Source of the DNA: Trujillonella endophytica
Lineage (GTDB): Bacteria > Actinomycetota > Actinomycetes > Mycobacteriales > Geodermatophilaceae
NCBI RefSeq assembly: GCF_019799905.1
Contig: NZ_JABGCI010000001.1
Location: 248,001-312,000 of the forward strand
Direction of reading: 5' to 3'
Length of the DNA: 64,000 bases
Shown here: piece by piece, positions 32,241-40,643 of the stretch
Numbering within the stretch: the first letter of the stretch is position 1
Layout of the letters: every line of letters begins with the position of its first letter
Notes under the pieces: generated by a model
What the model was told of the DNA's origin: nothing
Seen by the model: only the letters and a program-made list of their open reading frames with translations
Database searches by the model: none
Made by a program: the position numbers and the translations under genes

Positions 32241-32897
32241 ATGTCCCTGTTCCGTCTGGACGCCAGCATCCGCGTCGAGGGGTCGGCCAGCCGCGAGATC
32301 GCCGACATCGTCGAGGCGGGGTGGCGGGCCGAGGCCCCGTCGGCGTCCGTCGTCCGCCGCCATCTCGGCACCGAGCCCCTGCCGGCCACCGTCTGGGGTG
32401 CCGCCGTCGCCGGGTCCGCCCTTCCTGCGGCCGAGCGCAGCCCCGAGCAGGCCGAGGCGGTCGCCCTCGCCGCGACGCTGACCGACGAGCTGCTCGACGC
32501 CGAGGCACTGCTGTTCGCCGTGCCGCTGTACAACTTCGGCGTCTCCCAGCACTTCAAGACGTGGGTGGACCTGGTGATCACCGACCCGCGGATGGGCCCG
32601 GGCGTCCCGCCGCCGCTCGCCGGCCGGCCGGCCGTGCTGGTCACCGTCCGCGGCGGCAACTACTCCGCCGGCACCCCGCGCGAGGGCTGGGACCACGCGA
32701 CCGGGTGGATGCGCCGGATCCTGGCCGACGTCTGGCAGCTCGACCTCCGGGTGGTGGAGCGCGAGTTCACGCTGGTCGGCGTCAACCCCGCCCTCGACTC
32801 CTTCGCCGATGTCGCCGCGCAGCTGAAGGACGCGGCCGAGCGCGAGGCCGCCGCCCACGCCCCGCACCTGCGCGCCCGGCGGCCGGCCGCCGCCTGA
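32241..32897 (+). CDS. FMN-dependent NADH:quinone oxidoreductase/azoreductase-like flavoprotein
   Basis: This 218-aa protein has a flavodoxin-like fold. LFRLDASIRVEGSASREIAD is the phosphate-binding loop region and PLYNFGVSQHFKTWVDLV is the AzoR signature around FMN; TVRGGNYSAGTPREGWDH follows. The family reduces quinones and azo compounds by two electrons in the cytoplasm, protecting from thiol-reactive stress. It is under probable control of the divergent HxlR regulator. GAGAGCGAGAG upstream serves as ribosome site. Confidence 0.87.
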   Translation: MSLFRLDASIRVEGSASREIADIVEAGWRAEAPSASVVRRHLGTEPLPATVWGAAVAGSALPAAERSPEQAEAVALAATLTDELLDAEALLFAVPLYNFGVSQHFKTWVDLVITDPRMGPGVPPPLAGRPAVLVTVRGGNYSAGTPREGWDHATGWMRRILADVWQLDLRVVEREFTLVGVNPALDSFADVAAQLKDAAEREAAAHAPHLRARRPAAA

Positions 32898-32924
32898 GCG
32901 ACGCCGCCCGCCCGGCCGGCCCCG

Positions 32925-35525
32925 TCAGGGGCAGGCCTCGTCGGGGACGGCCGCGGGCACGCGGTTGGGACCGGCCTCGGCGGGGCGGGGCCGGTCCTGG
33001 CGGTGCAGCCGGACGGCGACCAGCGCGACGTCGTCCTCCGGGCGGCCGTCGACCAGCCGCTCCAGCACCTCGTCCAGCAGCTCCTCCAGGGGCAGGTGTG
33101 CCAGCTCGGCGAGGGTCTCGCGCAGGCGCAGGACGCCGGCGTCGAGGTCGGAGTCGCGCCGCTCCACGAGCCCGTCGGTGTACAGCAGCACGGTCGCGCC
33201 GCGGTCGAGCGTGACCACGGACTCCTGGCGCACCGCCGCGGCGTCGACGCCCAGCATCAGGTCGCCGTGCCACGAGGCCAGGTCGGCCACGCTGCCGTCG
33301 GGCTGGAGCACCAGCGGGGGAAGGTGCCCGGCGTTCGCCCAGCGCAGGCGGGTCACACCACGGGCGCGCTCGTCGGCGGTCTGCTCCAGCCGGGCGACGG
33401 CGGCGGTGGCCAGGACGTCGGTGCCGAGCACGGCCATGGAGGAGTCCAGCCCGCGGAGCACCTCGGCCGGCGCGGCGTCGCTGTAGGTGGCGATGCCCCG
33501 CAGCAGTCCGCGCAGGTGGCCCATCGCCGCGGCCGCCTCGGTGTCGTGGCCGACGACGTCGCCGATGACCAGCATCGTGGCGCCGCAGGGCTGCAGGAAG
33601 GCGTCGTACCAGTCCCCGCCCACGCGGGCCGCCTCGGCGGCCGGCAGGTACCGCACCGCGACCTCGGCGTGGTCGGGCTCCGGGGGCTCGGTCAGCAGGC
33701 TGCGCTGCAGCCCCTCGGCCAGCTGCTGCTGCTGGCGGTACAGGCGGGCGTTGTCCAGCGACAGGCCGGCGCGGTCGGCGACGTCCTGGGCGGTCGCCAG
33801 GTCCTCCTGGCGGGGCGTCCAGCCGCGCCGGAAGAAGAGCGTGAGGACGCCGAGGGTGCGCCCGCGGGCGCGCAGCGGCAGCGCCACCCCGCCCTCGGGG
33901 TCCAGCAGCTGCAGCGTGTCCCGGGCCTCTCCCGGTGGCAGCAGCGCCAGCACCTCACGGCCCGGGCTGTGCACCGGCTCGCCGGTGAGCAGCGCGCGCC
34001 CGACCGGTCCGTTCGTGGGCATGGCGTCGAGCCGGGCCGCCGCGTAGCGGGCGACGAGGGGGCGCAGCGCCGGGTCGGCGTGCCAGTGCCCGACGTCGCG
34101 GATCCTGCCGTCGTCGTCGACCAGCGTGACGATGCACCAGTCGGCCAGCGCGGGGACCACGAGCCGCGGCAGGTGGGCCGTGGCGGCCTGGGCGTCGAGC
34201 GTGCCGGCGAGCTCCGAGCTGACCTGGGCCAGCAGCGCCAGCCGCTGCGCGGCCCGCTCGGCGCGGTCCTGCACCGTCCGGCGCTCGGTCACCTCGACGA
34301 AGTAGACCGACAGCCCCTCGGGGCTGGGCCACGCGCGCAGCTCGTACCAGCCGTCCAGCGGCGGGGGGTAGTAGGCGTCGAAGGCGGCCGCGCGCCCGGT
34401 GCGGACGGCGGCGCGGTACTGCTCCTCGAACACGCTGTTGACCGCCGCGGGGAAGGCGTCCCACAGCAGCTCGCCCAGGAGTTCGTCGCGCGAGTGCCAC
34501 AGCAGGCGCTCGGCCTCGGCGTTGACGTAGGTGAACCGCCAGTCGCGGTCGAGGGAGTAGAAGCCGGCGGGCATGGCCTCCAGGACGCGGGTGACCCGCA
34601 CGTCCTCCTGCCGCAGGTCGGTGGTGTCGTAGGCGGCACCGAGGAAGCGGGCGGGGGCGCCCTCGGCGTCCGCGACGGTCCGGCCGCGCGCCTGCACCCA
34701 CCGGGTCTCGCCGGTGGGCAGCACGATCCGGTACTCCGCCTCGAACTCGCCCACTGCGGCGATCGAGTTCTGCAGCGCCTCGGAGACCCGCGGCAGGTCG
34801 GCGGGGTGCACGCGGGCGTTGAACGCCTCGATGGTGTGGTCGAACTCGTCGGCGGAGTAGCCGAACATGGCGATGAGCCGGTCGTCCCAGATCAGCTCGC
34901 CGGTGTGCAGGTCCCAGTCGAAGGCGCCGACCCCGCCGGCGTCGATGGCCAGCCGCCAGCTCACCCGCACCCGCTCGTACTCGCGGACCAAGGCGGCGAG
35001 CTCGAGCTCGCTGGCGGCGGACGCGGCGAGCTGGGCCAGGACCCCGGCGTCGGCGTCGGTCCACTCCCGGGGCTTCGGGTCGAAGACGCACAGCGTGCCC
35101 ACGGGGTGCCCGTCCGGCCCGGTCAGCGGTGCGCCCAGGTAGGCGCCGATCTGCCCGCCGGTCACCCAGTGCAGGTCACGGACGCGGTCGTCGGCCGTGG
35201 CGTCGCGGATGACCAGGGGCGCGCGATCGGCGACGGCGAGGCTGCAGAACGACTCCTCGACCGGTGTCTCGTCGCCGACCGTCGGCGCTGCCGCGCCCGC
35301 GCCGCCGGCCACCACGAGGACGTCGTCGAGCAGGTTGACCTGTGCCGACTGCGCGCCGAGCAGCCGGGCGGCGAGCTCGGAGATGCGGTCCAGGGCGGGG
35401 TTGCCCGGCTCGGCGGGTCGCAGCCGCAGGGCGGCCCGGACGCGCTCGGCGTCGGACCGGACCGCGACGGCGGCACGGGCGGTGGCCCGTCCGTCGACGG
35501 GCCGGGGCCCCGGGGCGTCGTCCAC
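32925..35525 (-). CDS. GAF-PAS-PAS-GAF-SpoIIE phosphatase
   Basis: The protein has 866 aa. An N-terminal GAF domain (LDRISELAARLLGAQSAQVNLLDD) is followed by a PAS_3 domain (WRLAIDAGGVGAFDWDLHTGEL), a second PAS (GFYSLDRDWRFTYVNAEAERLL), a GAF and a C-terminal SpoIIE/PP2C domain (GGDWYDAFLQP, IGDVVGHDTEAAAAMGHLRG, VLLYTDGLVERR). It would relieve an anti-sigma factor by dephosphorylating a STAS protein. The second PAS to C-terminus is closely similar to the 11683 phosphatase, so the two are paralogs. The GTG at 35525 is preferred; 35549 is an alternative. Not adjacent to any STAS or RsbW gene. Confidence 0.87.
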   Translation of the reverse strand: MDDAPGPRPVDGRATARAAVAVRSDAERVRAALRLRPAEPGNPALDRISELAARLLGAQSAQVNLLDDVLVVAGGAGAAAPTVGDETPVEESFCSLAVADRAPLVIRDATADDRVRDLHWVTGGQIGAYLGAPLTGPDGHPVGTLCVFDPKPREWTDADAGVLAQLAASAASELELAALVREYERVRVSWRLAIDAGGVGAFDWDLHTGELIWDDRLIAMFGYSADEFDHTIEAFNARVHPADLPRVSEALQNSIAAVGEFEAEYRIVLPTGETRWVQARGRTVADAEGAPARFLGAAYDTTDLRQEDVRVTRVLEAMPAGFYSLDRDWRFTYVNAEAERLLWHSRDELLGELLWDAFPAAVNSVFEEQYRAAVRTGRAAAFDAYYPPPLDGWYELRAWPSPEGLSVYFVEVTERRTVQDRAERAAQRLALLAQVSSELAGTLDAQAATAHLPRLVVPALADWCIVTLVDDDGRIRDVGHWHADPALRPLVARYAAARLDAMPTNGPVGRALLTGEPVHSPGREVLALLPPGEARDTLQLLDPEGGVALPLRARGRTLGVLTLFFRRGWTPRQEDLATAQDVADRAGLSLDNARLYRQQQQLAEGLQRSLLTEPPEPDHAEVAVRYLPAAEAARVGGDWYDAFLQPCGATMLVIGDVVGHDTEAAAAMGHLRGLLRGIATYSDAAPAEVLRGLDSSMAVLGTDVLATAAVARLEQTADERARGVTRLRWANAGHLPPLVLQPDGSVADLASWHGDLMLGVDAAAVRQESVVTLDRGATVLLYTDGLVERRDSDLDAGVLRLRETLAELAHLPLEELLDEVLERLVDGRPEDDVALVAVRLHRQDRPRPAEAGPNRVPAAVPDEACP

Positions 35526-35663
35526 GCTTCTCCTCTGCCCCGTGGGCACGCGTCGACACCACCGAACCGGCTGTTGGAGTTCCGCGACGCGGCACAGTTA
35601 TGACACGCAATTCCCGTTGTGGGCAACGATCTCAGCGGAGAAGATCGACAACAACACGCTGCG

Positions 35664-36446
35664 TCACGACTGCACCAGGGATCGACCGCGTCGCGTCACC
35701 TCGTCAGCGGGGACGACCAGCGTCAGGGCGGTGCCGCCGGGGTGCTCCACGTGCAGCCCGGCGCGTCGCAGCAGGGCCCGCAGTCGCACGACGTCCGCGG
35801 GCTCGGCCGTCGTCGTGGCCAGCAGCCGCGCGACCCGGCCCTTGTGCGCCTTGTTGAAGTGGCTGACCACCGACCGGGAGCCGTCCGGGCGCTCGCTGAG
35901 GACGTCGATGGTCACCGCGCCGGGTACGGGCGCCAGGGCCTGGTAGGAGCCGCTGCGCAGGTCGACCACGAGCTCCTCGGACCGGGCGAGCACCGGGCCC
36001 AGCACCGGCTTCCACAGCGCCCGCAGCGTCGGCAGGCCGGGCAGGACGGTGCCCGCGGAGAGCCGGTAGGCCGGGATGGCGTCGGTGCCGCGGACCAGCC
36101 CGAGCAGCGCCGAGCCCACCGCGAGCCGCCGGTCCGCGCGGGCGCGCTGCGACCGGGTCAGCGACCGCACGTCGAGCGCGTCGTAGAGGACGCCGGTGTA
36201 CCGCTCCAGGGCCGGCAGCGTCGGCGCCGTCCGCAGCAGGGCGTTGCGGGCCGCCTCCCCGGCCTGCGCCTCCGACAGGCCCAGGACCTGCCGGGCAGCA
36301 GCCGGATCCGCGGCGAGGTCGACGAGCGCGCCCACCAGCCGCTCGCGCACCGGGGTCAGCTCCGGCGTCGCCAGGGTGGGCAGGTCGAGGGGGGCGCCGT
36401 CCCCGCCGGGGTGCTTGGTCTCCGACGGCGGCAGCAGGACGAGCAC
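35664..36446 (-). CDS. yaaA: YaaA-family (UPF0246) peroxide stress protein
   Basis: This 260-aa protein has LVLLPPSETK at the N-terminus, RYTGVLYDALD, and GSYQALAPVPGAVTIDV, typical of YaaA, which in E. coli lowers free iron under peroxide stress and has a DNA-binding-like helix-hairpin-helix. The GTG at 36446 gives the normal N-terminus. The longer frame to 36476 is encoded by a dispersed palindromic repeat, so the gene's leader is formed by that repeat. It follows the radical SAM gene on the same strand. Confidence 0.8.
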   Translation of the reverse strand: MLVLLPPSETKHPGGDGAPLDLPTLATPELTPVRERLVGALVDLAADPAAARQVLGLSEAQAGEAARNALLRTAPTLPALERYTGVLYDALDVRSLTRSQRARADRRLAVGSALLGLVRGTDAIPAYRLSAGTVLPGLPTLRALWKPVLGPVLARSEELVVDLRSGSYQALAPVPGAVTIDVLSERPDGSRSVVSHFNKAHKGRVARLLATTTAEPADVVRLRALLRRAGLHVEHPGGTALTLVVPADEVTRRGRSLVQS

Positions 36447-36451
36447 GAGTC

Positions 36452-36510
36452 GGAGGACCCCCCTGCCCCCCACCACTCGCAGGCTCGCGGCGGGACCCTG
36501 CAGGGGGGCT
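36452..36510 (-). repeat. GGACCC-family palindrome, copy 2 (radical SAM/yaaA gap)
   Basis: About 85% of this 59-bp segment matches the reverse complement of 58408-58465, including CCCTGCAGGG, CCCGCCGCGAGC and GTGGGGGGCAGGGG. It can fold into an imperfect hairpin. It sits between the radical SAM stop and the yaaA start, and forms the yaaA leader. Confidence 0.75.
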
Positions 36511-36530
36511 ACGGCGGCCGGGAGGGTCCT

Positions 36531-37643
36531 TCAGGTCCAGTACAGCATGCGCCCGCCGGGGAGCCTGGCCGGGAGCTCGCGCTCGAACCACCCGCGCAGC
36601 TCGGCCATCGTGTCCCGCGGGTAGACGTGCTTGACCGCGCCGAACTTGCCGCGCTTGGTCGTGCGCTGCTCCTCGTCCATCTCCAACCTGGTGCGCGGGT
36701 ACCAGTCGAGCAGGGTCGACTTCGAGCCGGGCGTGAAGCGGTGGGTGATGCACTCGACGGTGAGGTCGGCGCCCGCGGGCAGCGCCGCGGCGACGGCGTC
36801 GAGCAGGGCGCCGTACTCCTCGCGCCAGCCGTCGACCGGCATGATCGGCGCGATGGTGAGGCCGACCGGGTAGCCGGCCGCGGCGACCGCCCCGAGCGCT
36901 GCCAGCCGGCCGGCCACGGGCGCCGTCGCCCCCTCGAACCGCCGGGCCACCGATGCCGCGTTCACCGAGAAGCGCAGCCGGGTGCGGCCGCCGTGGGGCA
37001 GGTCGAGCAGCCCGGCGACGTCGTCGAACTTGGTGGTGGCGCGCAGCTGCACCGGCCCGGGCCAGTCGTGCGTGCCGAAGTACGTGACGGCGGCGGCCAG
37101 CCCGCCGGTGAGGTGCTCGATGGCCAGCGGGTCGGTGTAGCAGGAGGCCTCGAACGTCGTCCCCTCGTCGCCGCGGGCGGCGGTGCCGGAGGTGACGGCG
37201 CCACGACCGACGTACTCGTCGAGCCCGGCGAGGACCTCGTCGAGGTCGGCGAAGACGCGGGTGATCGGCGGACCGGACAGCGATCCGGCGAGGTAGCAGT
37301 ACTGGCAGTGCGCGGGGCACCCCTCGGCCAGGTCGAAGCGCCAGTCCGCCGACGGGGGGATGGGGTGCAGGCGCCGCCGGGACGGCGCTCCGACGACGAG
37401 CGCCATCGTGTCCTTGGCGCGCATGAACGCCGCGCGGTCGCCGTCGCCGCGCAGGTTGGGCAGCCGGTCGCCGCGCAGCAGCTCGACGTCGGTCACGCCG
37501 GCGGCCTCGAGGCGGGCCAGGACGCGCTGCCCGTGCGGGCGCTCGGCGGCGGAGCGGGTGACGAGGACGCGGGACGGCGTCCAGAGGCGGGAGGGCGTCG
37601 GGGCGGCGGAGGCGGGGGCGGGGGCGAGCACCGGGGTGACCAT
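36531..37643 (-). CDS. Spore photoproduct lyase-like radical SAM protein
   Basis: The protein has 370 aa. The [4Fe-4S] motif CPAHCQYC (CX3CX2C) lies in the FDLAEGCPAHCQYCYLAGS context of spore photoproduct lyase (SplB), which directly reverses UV thymine dimers using S-adenosylmethionine. The TIM-barrel pattern continues (SCYTDPLAIEHLTGG, RLRFSVNAASV, GLTIAPIMPVDGW), and KHVYPRDTMAELRGWF is near the C-terminus as in SplB-like proteins. The ATG at 37643 is chosen because the frame upstream has no family resemblance. Real SPL activity would need the distal cysteine hydrogen donor to be checked. Confidence 0.84.
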   Translation of the reverse strand: MVTPVLAPAPASAAPTPSRLWTPSRVLVTRSAAERPHGQRVLARLEAAGVTDVELLRGDRLPNLRGDGDRAAFMRAKDTMALVVGAPSRRRLHPIPPSADWRFDLAEGCPAHCQYCYLAGSLSGPPITRVFADLDEVLAGLDEYVGRGAVTSGTAARGDEGTTFEASCYTDPLAIEHLTGGLAAAVTYFGTHDWPGPVQLRATTKFDDVAGLLDLPHGGRTRLRFSVNAASVARRFEGATAPVAGRLAALGAVAAAGYPVGLTIAPIMPVDGWREEYGALLDAVAAALPAGADLTVECITHRFTPGSKSTLLDWYPRTRLEMDEEQRTTKRGKFGAVKHVYPRDTMAELRGWFERELPARLPGGRMLYWT

Positions 37644-37719
37644 CGCCCTGTACAACGCCGCCGGCGGCGCCCGCAGGCCCCGGCTCCGGGTGAGGTCGAC
37701 CACCCCGGCCGCCCGACCT

Positions 37720-37730
37720 AGCCTCCCGCC
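37720..37730 (+). promoter_or_regulatory. Leaderless -10 box of the GNAT gene
   Basis: CCTAGCCT ends 6 nt before the ATG at 37731; no ribosome site is visible. Confidence 0.4.
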
Positions 37731-38333
37731 ATGCCCGCGCGACCCCGGTACCCGACCGACACGCAGCCGACGATCGAGGTGCGCCCGGCCGTCGGCCGGT
37801 TCGAGGACCTCGCGACGATCGTCGGTACGCGCCGTCCGGACGCCGAGGGCTGCTGGTGCATGGCCTACCGGGACAGCCGGGTGCCCAACCGGGAGCGGCC
37901 GGCGTACATGCGGGCGGAGTGCAGCGGCGAGCCCGGGCCGGGGGTGCTGGTCTACGTGGACGACGTCGTCGCCGGGTGGTGCTCGATCGCCCCGCGGGCC
38001 CGCTACCGGCGGCTGCTGAACTCGCGCACCATCCCGGTCCTCGACGACCGCGACGCCTGGGTCGCCGTCTGCTTCGTCGTGCGGGCCGGCTACCGCGGGC
38101 ACGGGCTCATGCACCACCTGCTGCTCGGCGCCGTCGACCACGCCCGGGCGCACGGCGCCGCGGTGGTGGAGGGGTACCCGGTCGAGGCGGGCGGGAGCCG
38201 GGTCGACGTGATCTCCGGCTACGTCGGCACGGTGGAGCTGTTCGAGCGCGCGGGGTTCGAGCGCGCGGCGCCCACCACCGGCCACAGCGGAGGACGGCCG
38301 CGGTGGGTGATGCGGCGGGACCTCAGTCGCTGA
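37731..38333 (+). CDS. GNAT-family N-acetyltransferase
   Basis: This 200-aa protein has the GNAT acetyl-CoA loop in VCFVVRAGYRGHGLMHHLLLGAVDHARAHGA and a C-terminal VELFERAGFERA. The N-terminus (VGRFEDLATIVGTRRPDAEGCWCMAYRDS) contains a conserved WC motif seen in a group of actinobacterial acetyltransferases often annotated as GNAT or toxin-like, without a known substrate. Its stop overlaps the first bases of the xthA 3' fragment, which marks the left edge of the genomic island. Confidence 0.85.
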   Translation: MPARPRYPTDTQPTIEVRPAVGRFEDLATIVGTRRPDAEGCWCMAYRDSRVPNRERPAYMRAECSGEPGPGVLVYVDDVVAGWCSIAPRARYRRLLNSRTIPVLDDRDAWVAVCFVVRAGYRGHGLMHHLLLGAVDHARAHGAAVVEGYPVEAGGSRVDVISGYVGTVELFERAGFERAAPTTGHSGGRPRWVMRRDLSR

Positions 38334-38497
38334 GCTCGACGATCACGGGGGCGTGGTCGCTGGCGCCCTTGCCCTCGCGCTCCTCGTGGTCGATGCGGGC
38401 GCCGGACACCCGCCGGGCCAGGGCCGGGGAGCCGAGCACGAAGTCGATCCGCATGCCCTCGCGGCGGGGGAAGCGCAGCTGCGTGTGGTCCCAGGAC
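38323..38497 (-). pseudogene. Detached 3' end of xthA (left island boundary)
   Basis: This segment encodes about 57 C-terminal residues of exonuclease III, including LRFPRREGMRIDFVLGSP and SDHAPVIVEL, with its own stop codon but no N-terminal part. It matches 41371-41543, the end of the intact xthA, in the same orientation with no gaps and 11 mismatches over 173 bp. 94 bp (38388-38481) are identical. The upstream frame continues only about 30 codons of unrelated sequence. It is the original chromosomal tail displaced by insertion of a 3-kb element. Confidence 0.9.
38325..38497 (+). repeat. Left copy of 173-bp island-flanking direct repeat
   Basis: Aligned without gaps to 41371-41543 at an offset of 3046 bp. 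Mismatches cluster at the two ends; the central 94 bp are identical, as expected of an attachment site or recombination block. Confidence 0.88.
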
Positions 38498-38603
38498 ACC
38501 TCATCGAGATCAGCTGACCGGCGGATCTCCTCTCGACCCCGCCCCTGAGCTGCAACAACAGGCGTCAGCCAACTCCGCTCATCTACGACCAATTCAGGGC
38601 TGC

Positions 38604-38623
38604 TGTGCCCCTGATGTGCCCCT
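38604..38623 (+). repeat. TGTGCCCC tandem near left island end
   Basis: TGTGCCCCTGATGTGCCCCT; a 20-bp relative with two changes (T to G) lies at 41332-41351 near the right end in the same orientation. Confidence 0.6.
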
Positions 38624-39085
38624 GATGGCGCTCAGAAGACGCACGTCTCCTTCCAGAACGCGTGCGACCGGTTCACCTTCCCAGAGGTCCTCACCGGGCC
38701 TGCCCCGGACGGGCCCGACGCTACGAGCGGCGACGAGGCGTCCACCGTCGCCAACCCTGACGGCCCTGCGGGTGCGACGACGGCTGTATGGGACGAACAA
38801 CTCGACAAGTCAGCCGTGCCCGACATCGAGGAGGTCCTCGTGCCGGCTCTCCTGGCCACGGTTCGCGACGAGGGTTGGGCGCCTCCATCGACAGTGGGCG
38901 CCTATGTCGTCAACAACCACCCGTCGTTCGATTCCCGCAACTACGGCTTCTCTCGGCGGGGCATGCTCGTCGGCAGCTTGGACTTCGTCGAGGTGAAGGG
39001 GGTCACCGGCCCCGACGGCTCGTCCCATCCCTGGGTCAGCCTGAGGGAGCAGGTGTCCGGTGAACGGGCGGGATGTGCGGAGTAG
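38615..39085 (+). pseudogene. 5'-truncated NYN-domain/OST-HTH (LOTUS) protein
   Basis: The frame is open from a stop at 38614 and encodes 156 residues. The first part, VSFQNACDRFTFPEVL, looks like the end of a NYN (PIN-like) nuclease domain. The last part, GWAPPSTVGAYVVNNHPSFDSRNYGFSRRGMLVGSL, is an OST-HTH/LOTUS domain (compare the family pattern FDxRxYGFxxLxxLL), an RNA-binding fold. The catalytic N-terminal half of the NYN domain is missing, cut at the island boundary. A GTG at 38816 could still express the LOTUS domain alone as an 89-aa protein. Confidence 0.65.
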
Positions 39086-39182
39086 CAGCCGCCCTCACGG
39101 TCAGTCCTTCGGCTGTCCCATGGCGGCCCACCTGGGGACAGTTCCGTTGCTCCGGCAGCACCGGCTACGGCCCGCCGGCAGG

Positions 39183-39833
39183 TCAGGACCCACCACCCTG
39201 CACCGATCCCGAGGCCAGGTAGCCCGCGCCCATGGCGATCTCCCGCACGACCAGATCGGGGACGCGATCCGCCAGGAGCGCCCAAGGGCGCCCGAACCCG
39301 GAGAACGATTCAACGTATGGCCGATGCATGGCCACCACGCACGCGTTGAGCGCCACCTTCCATTGCGGGGCCCACTTGCCGCCGGCCGCGGCCACCGTGC
39401 CGCCCTCTCTGACGTGCTTGAGGACGTGGTCGACGGAATGTCCAGATTGCAGGACGTCGTGTACGGCGCAGAACAGGGCGTGGTCGACCATCGGCAGCAC
39501 CGCCTGCGCCACCGTCGAGTGGATGAGCACCACGTTGCTCCAGCCGTGTGCGGTGCATCTCTGGCTGGCGCGAGAGAGCATCTCTTCGGCGGGATCCACG
39601 CCGACCACCGTGCCGGTGGGGCCGACCCGGTCGACAAGCCATGGAAAGCTCCGCCCGGTTCCGCACCCGACGTCGAGGACGACGTCGCCGGGTCGGATGC
39701 GCAGCAGATCGACTGCGCCACGGCGATACGAGTCGAAGTGCTTCGTCCGGGCGTCGTAGCCGGTGGCTGCGTGCCTGTAGGCCGGCAGGGACTGGAAGGT
39801 CGGTGAAGTGTCGGCGGGATCAGTTCCGGGCAT
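39183..39833 (-). CDS. Class I SAM-dependent methyltransferase (island cargo)
   Basis: The protein has 216 aa. Motif I is VVLDVGCGTGRSFPWLV, followed by VVGVDPAEEMLSRAS (acidic SAM-ribose loop) and a Methyltransf_11/25-like core. The N-terminus SLPAYRHAATGYDARTKHFDSYRR resembles phospholipid or small-molecule methyltransferases (UbiE-type). The substrate is unknown. ATG 39833 has GAGGGG upstream. The local GC content is lower than in the flanking chromosome, consistent with transfer. It is carried inside the xthA-flanked island. Confidence 0.85.
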   Translation of the reverse strand: MPGTDPADTSPTFQSLPAYRHAATGYDARTKHFDSYRRGAVDLLRIRPGDVVLDVGCGTGRSFPWLVDRVGPTGTVVGVDPAEEMLSRASQRCTAHGWSNVVLIHSTVAQAVLPMVDHALFCAVHDVLQSGHSVDHVLKHVREGGTVAAAGGKWAPQWKVALNACVVAMHRPYVESFSGFGRPWALLADRVPDLVVREIAMGAGYLASGSVQGGGS

Positions 39834-40168
39834 GGCGGCCCCTCGACGACCAACTCTCGTGTCGGACCAGAGCACCCATCCTCTCGCATCCGCTTCGGTT
39901 TCGGATCCCCTCCGCGCGGATCGAGGTCAGCAGCGGCAACTACGCGGAGGTCCGGGCTGGCCCTGCAGTCGACCCTCTCCAGCGCTTTGGCCGGGTGTCC
40001 CCGAGCGGCCCGCCATGGGGCACCTGGAGGCGAGGGATGGCAGCCGAGGCCCTTCGAGGAGGCAGGCCGTCGACCGCCCCGGCCCCGAGGATCGGAGGAG
40101 GTTCGCAGAGGAAGTCACGTTCGGGTGACGGGGGACTGGCTCACGCAGGGAACGGGCATCACGTGGGC
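39834..40168. other. 335-bp island gap without gene
   Basis: This is the divergent region between the methyltransferase and a small ORF. No convincing coding frame, RNA gene or repeat is visible. It should hold the promoters of both neighbours. Confidence 0.5.
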
Positions 40169-40420
40169 GTGACGACGTCCGACTGGCGAGCTCTCCTCGA
40201 CGGGTTATCCGTCGAGGAGCGGGTGAAGGCGTTGTTGTCCTACGAGTTGGCCGCTGATCGTGCCGCAGGACAACCGGTCGAGATCGCTCTCACCACCCTC
40301 CGTGCGGTGGTGGATGCCGAGGGCCTGGACCCGCGGCATCCCTGGGTGACCGCTGCGGCAGCCCACATCGGCTCCCGGCAAGCCGGCGCATTCGTCGCCA
40401 TCCCGACTCCGTCCTCCTGA
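40169..40420 (+). CDS. Small hypothetical island protein (83 aa)
   Basis: The product is soluble and mostly helical: DWRALLDGLSVEERVKALLSYELAADRAAGQP, then IALTTLRAVVDAEGLDPRHPWVTAAAAHIGS. I do not recognise a family. The codon bias and compact helix pattern look genuine. GTG 40169 or 40163 may start it; no strong ribosome site is seen. It lies between the methyltransferase and the STAS gene inside the island. Confidence 0.5.
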   Translation: MTTSDWRALLDGLSVEERVKALLSYELAADRAAGQPVEIALTTLRAVVDAEGLDPRHPWVTAAAAHIGSRQAGAFVAIPTPSS

Positions 40421-40643
40421 AGGCCTGCAACGCCCGACGACGTGCGGCCCCGGGAGGCTGCGGTCAGCACAGGGCCGACGCCGCCCGTGCCGCGTGCTCC
40501 TCACTGCGGAGGCCTTCGAGGAGTTCCGCCTTCGGCAGCGTCCCGCGACACGTCCATCGGGCCCTGCTCGGTGCTGTGGACCGGCATCCGCTGAACACTG
40601 GTCCTGACGTCGCCTTCGCGGCGGAACGGTGCTGGACGCGGCG

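Noticed and set aside
39060-39806. 248-aa plus-strand ORF in the island
   Set aside because: It is antisense to the methyltransferase, which has clear SAM motifs and a ribosome site.
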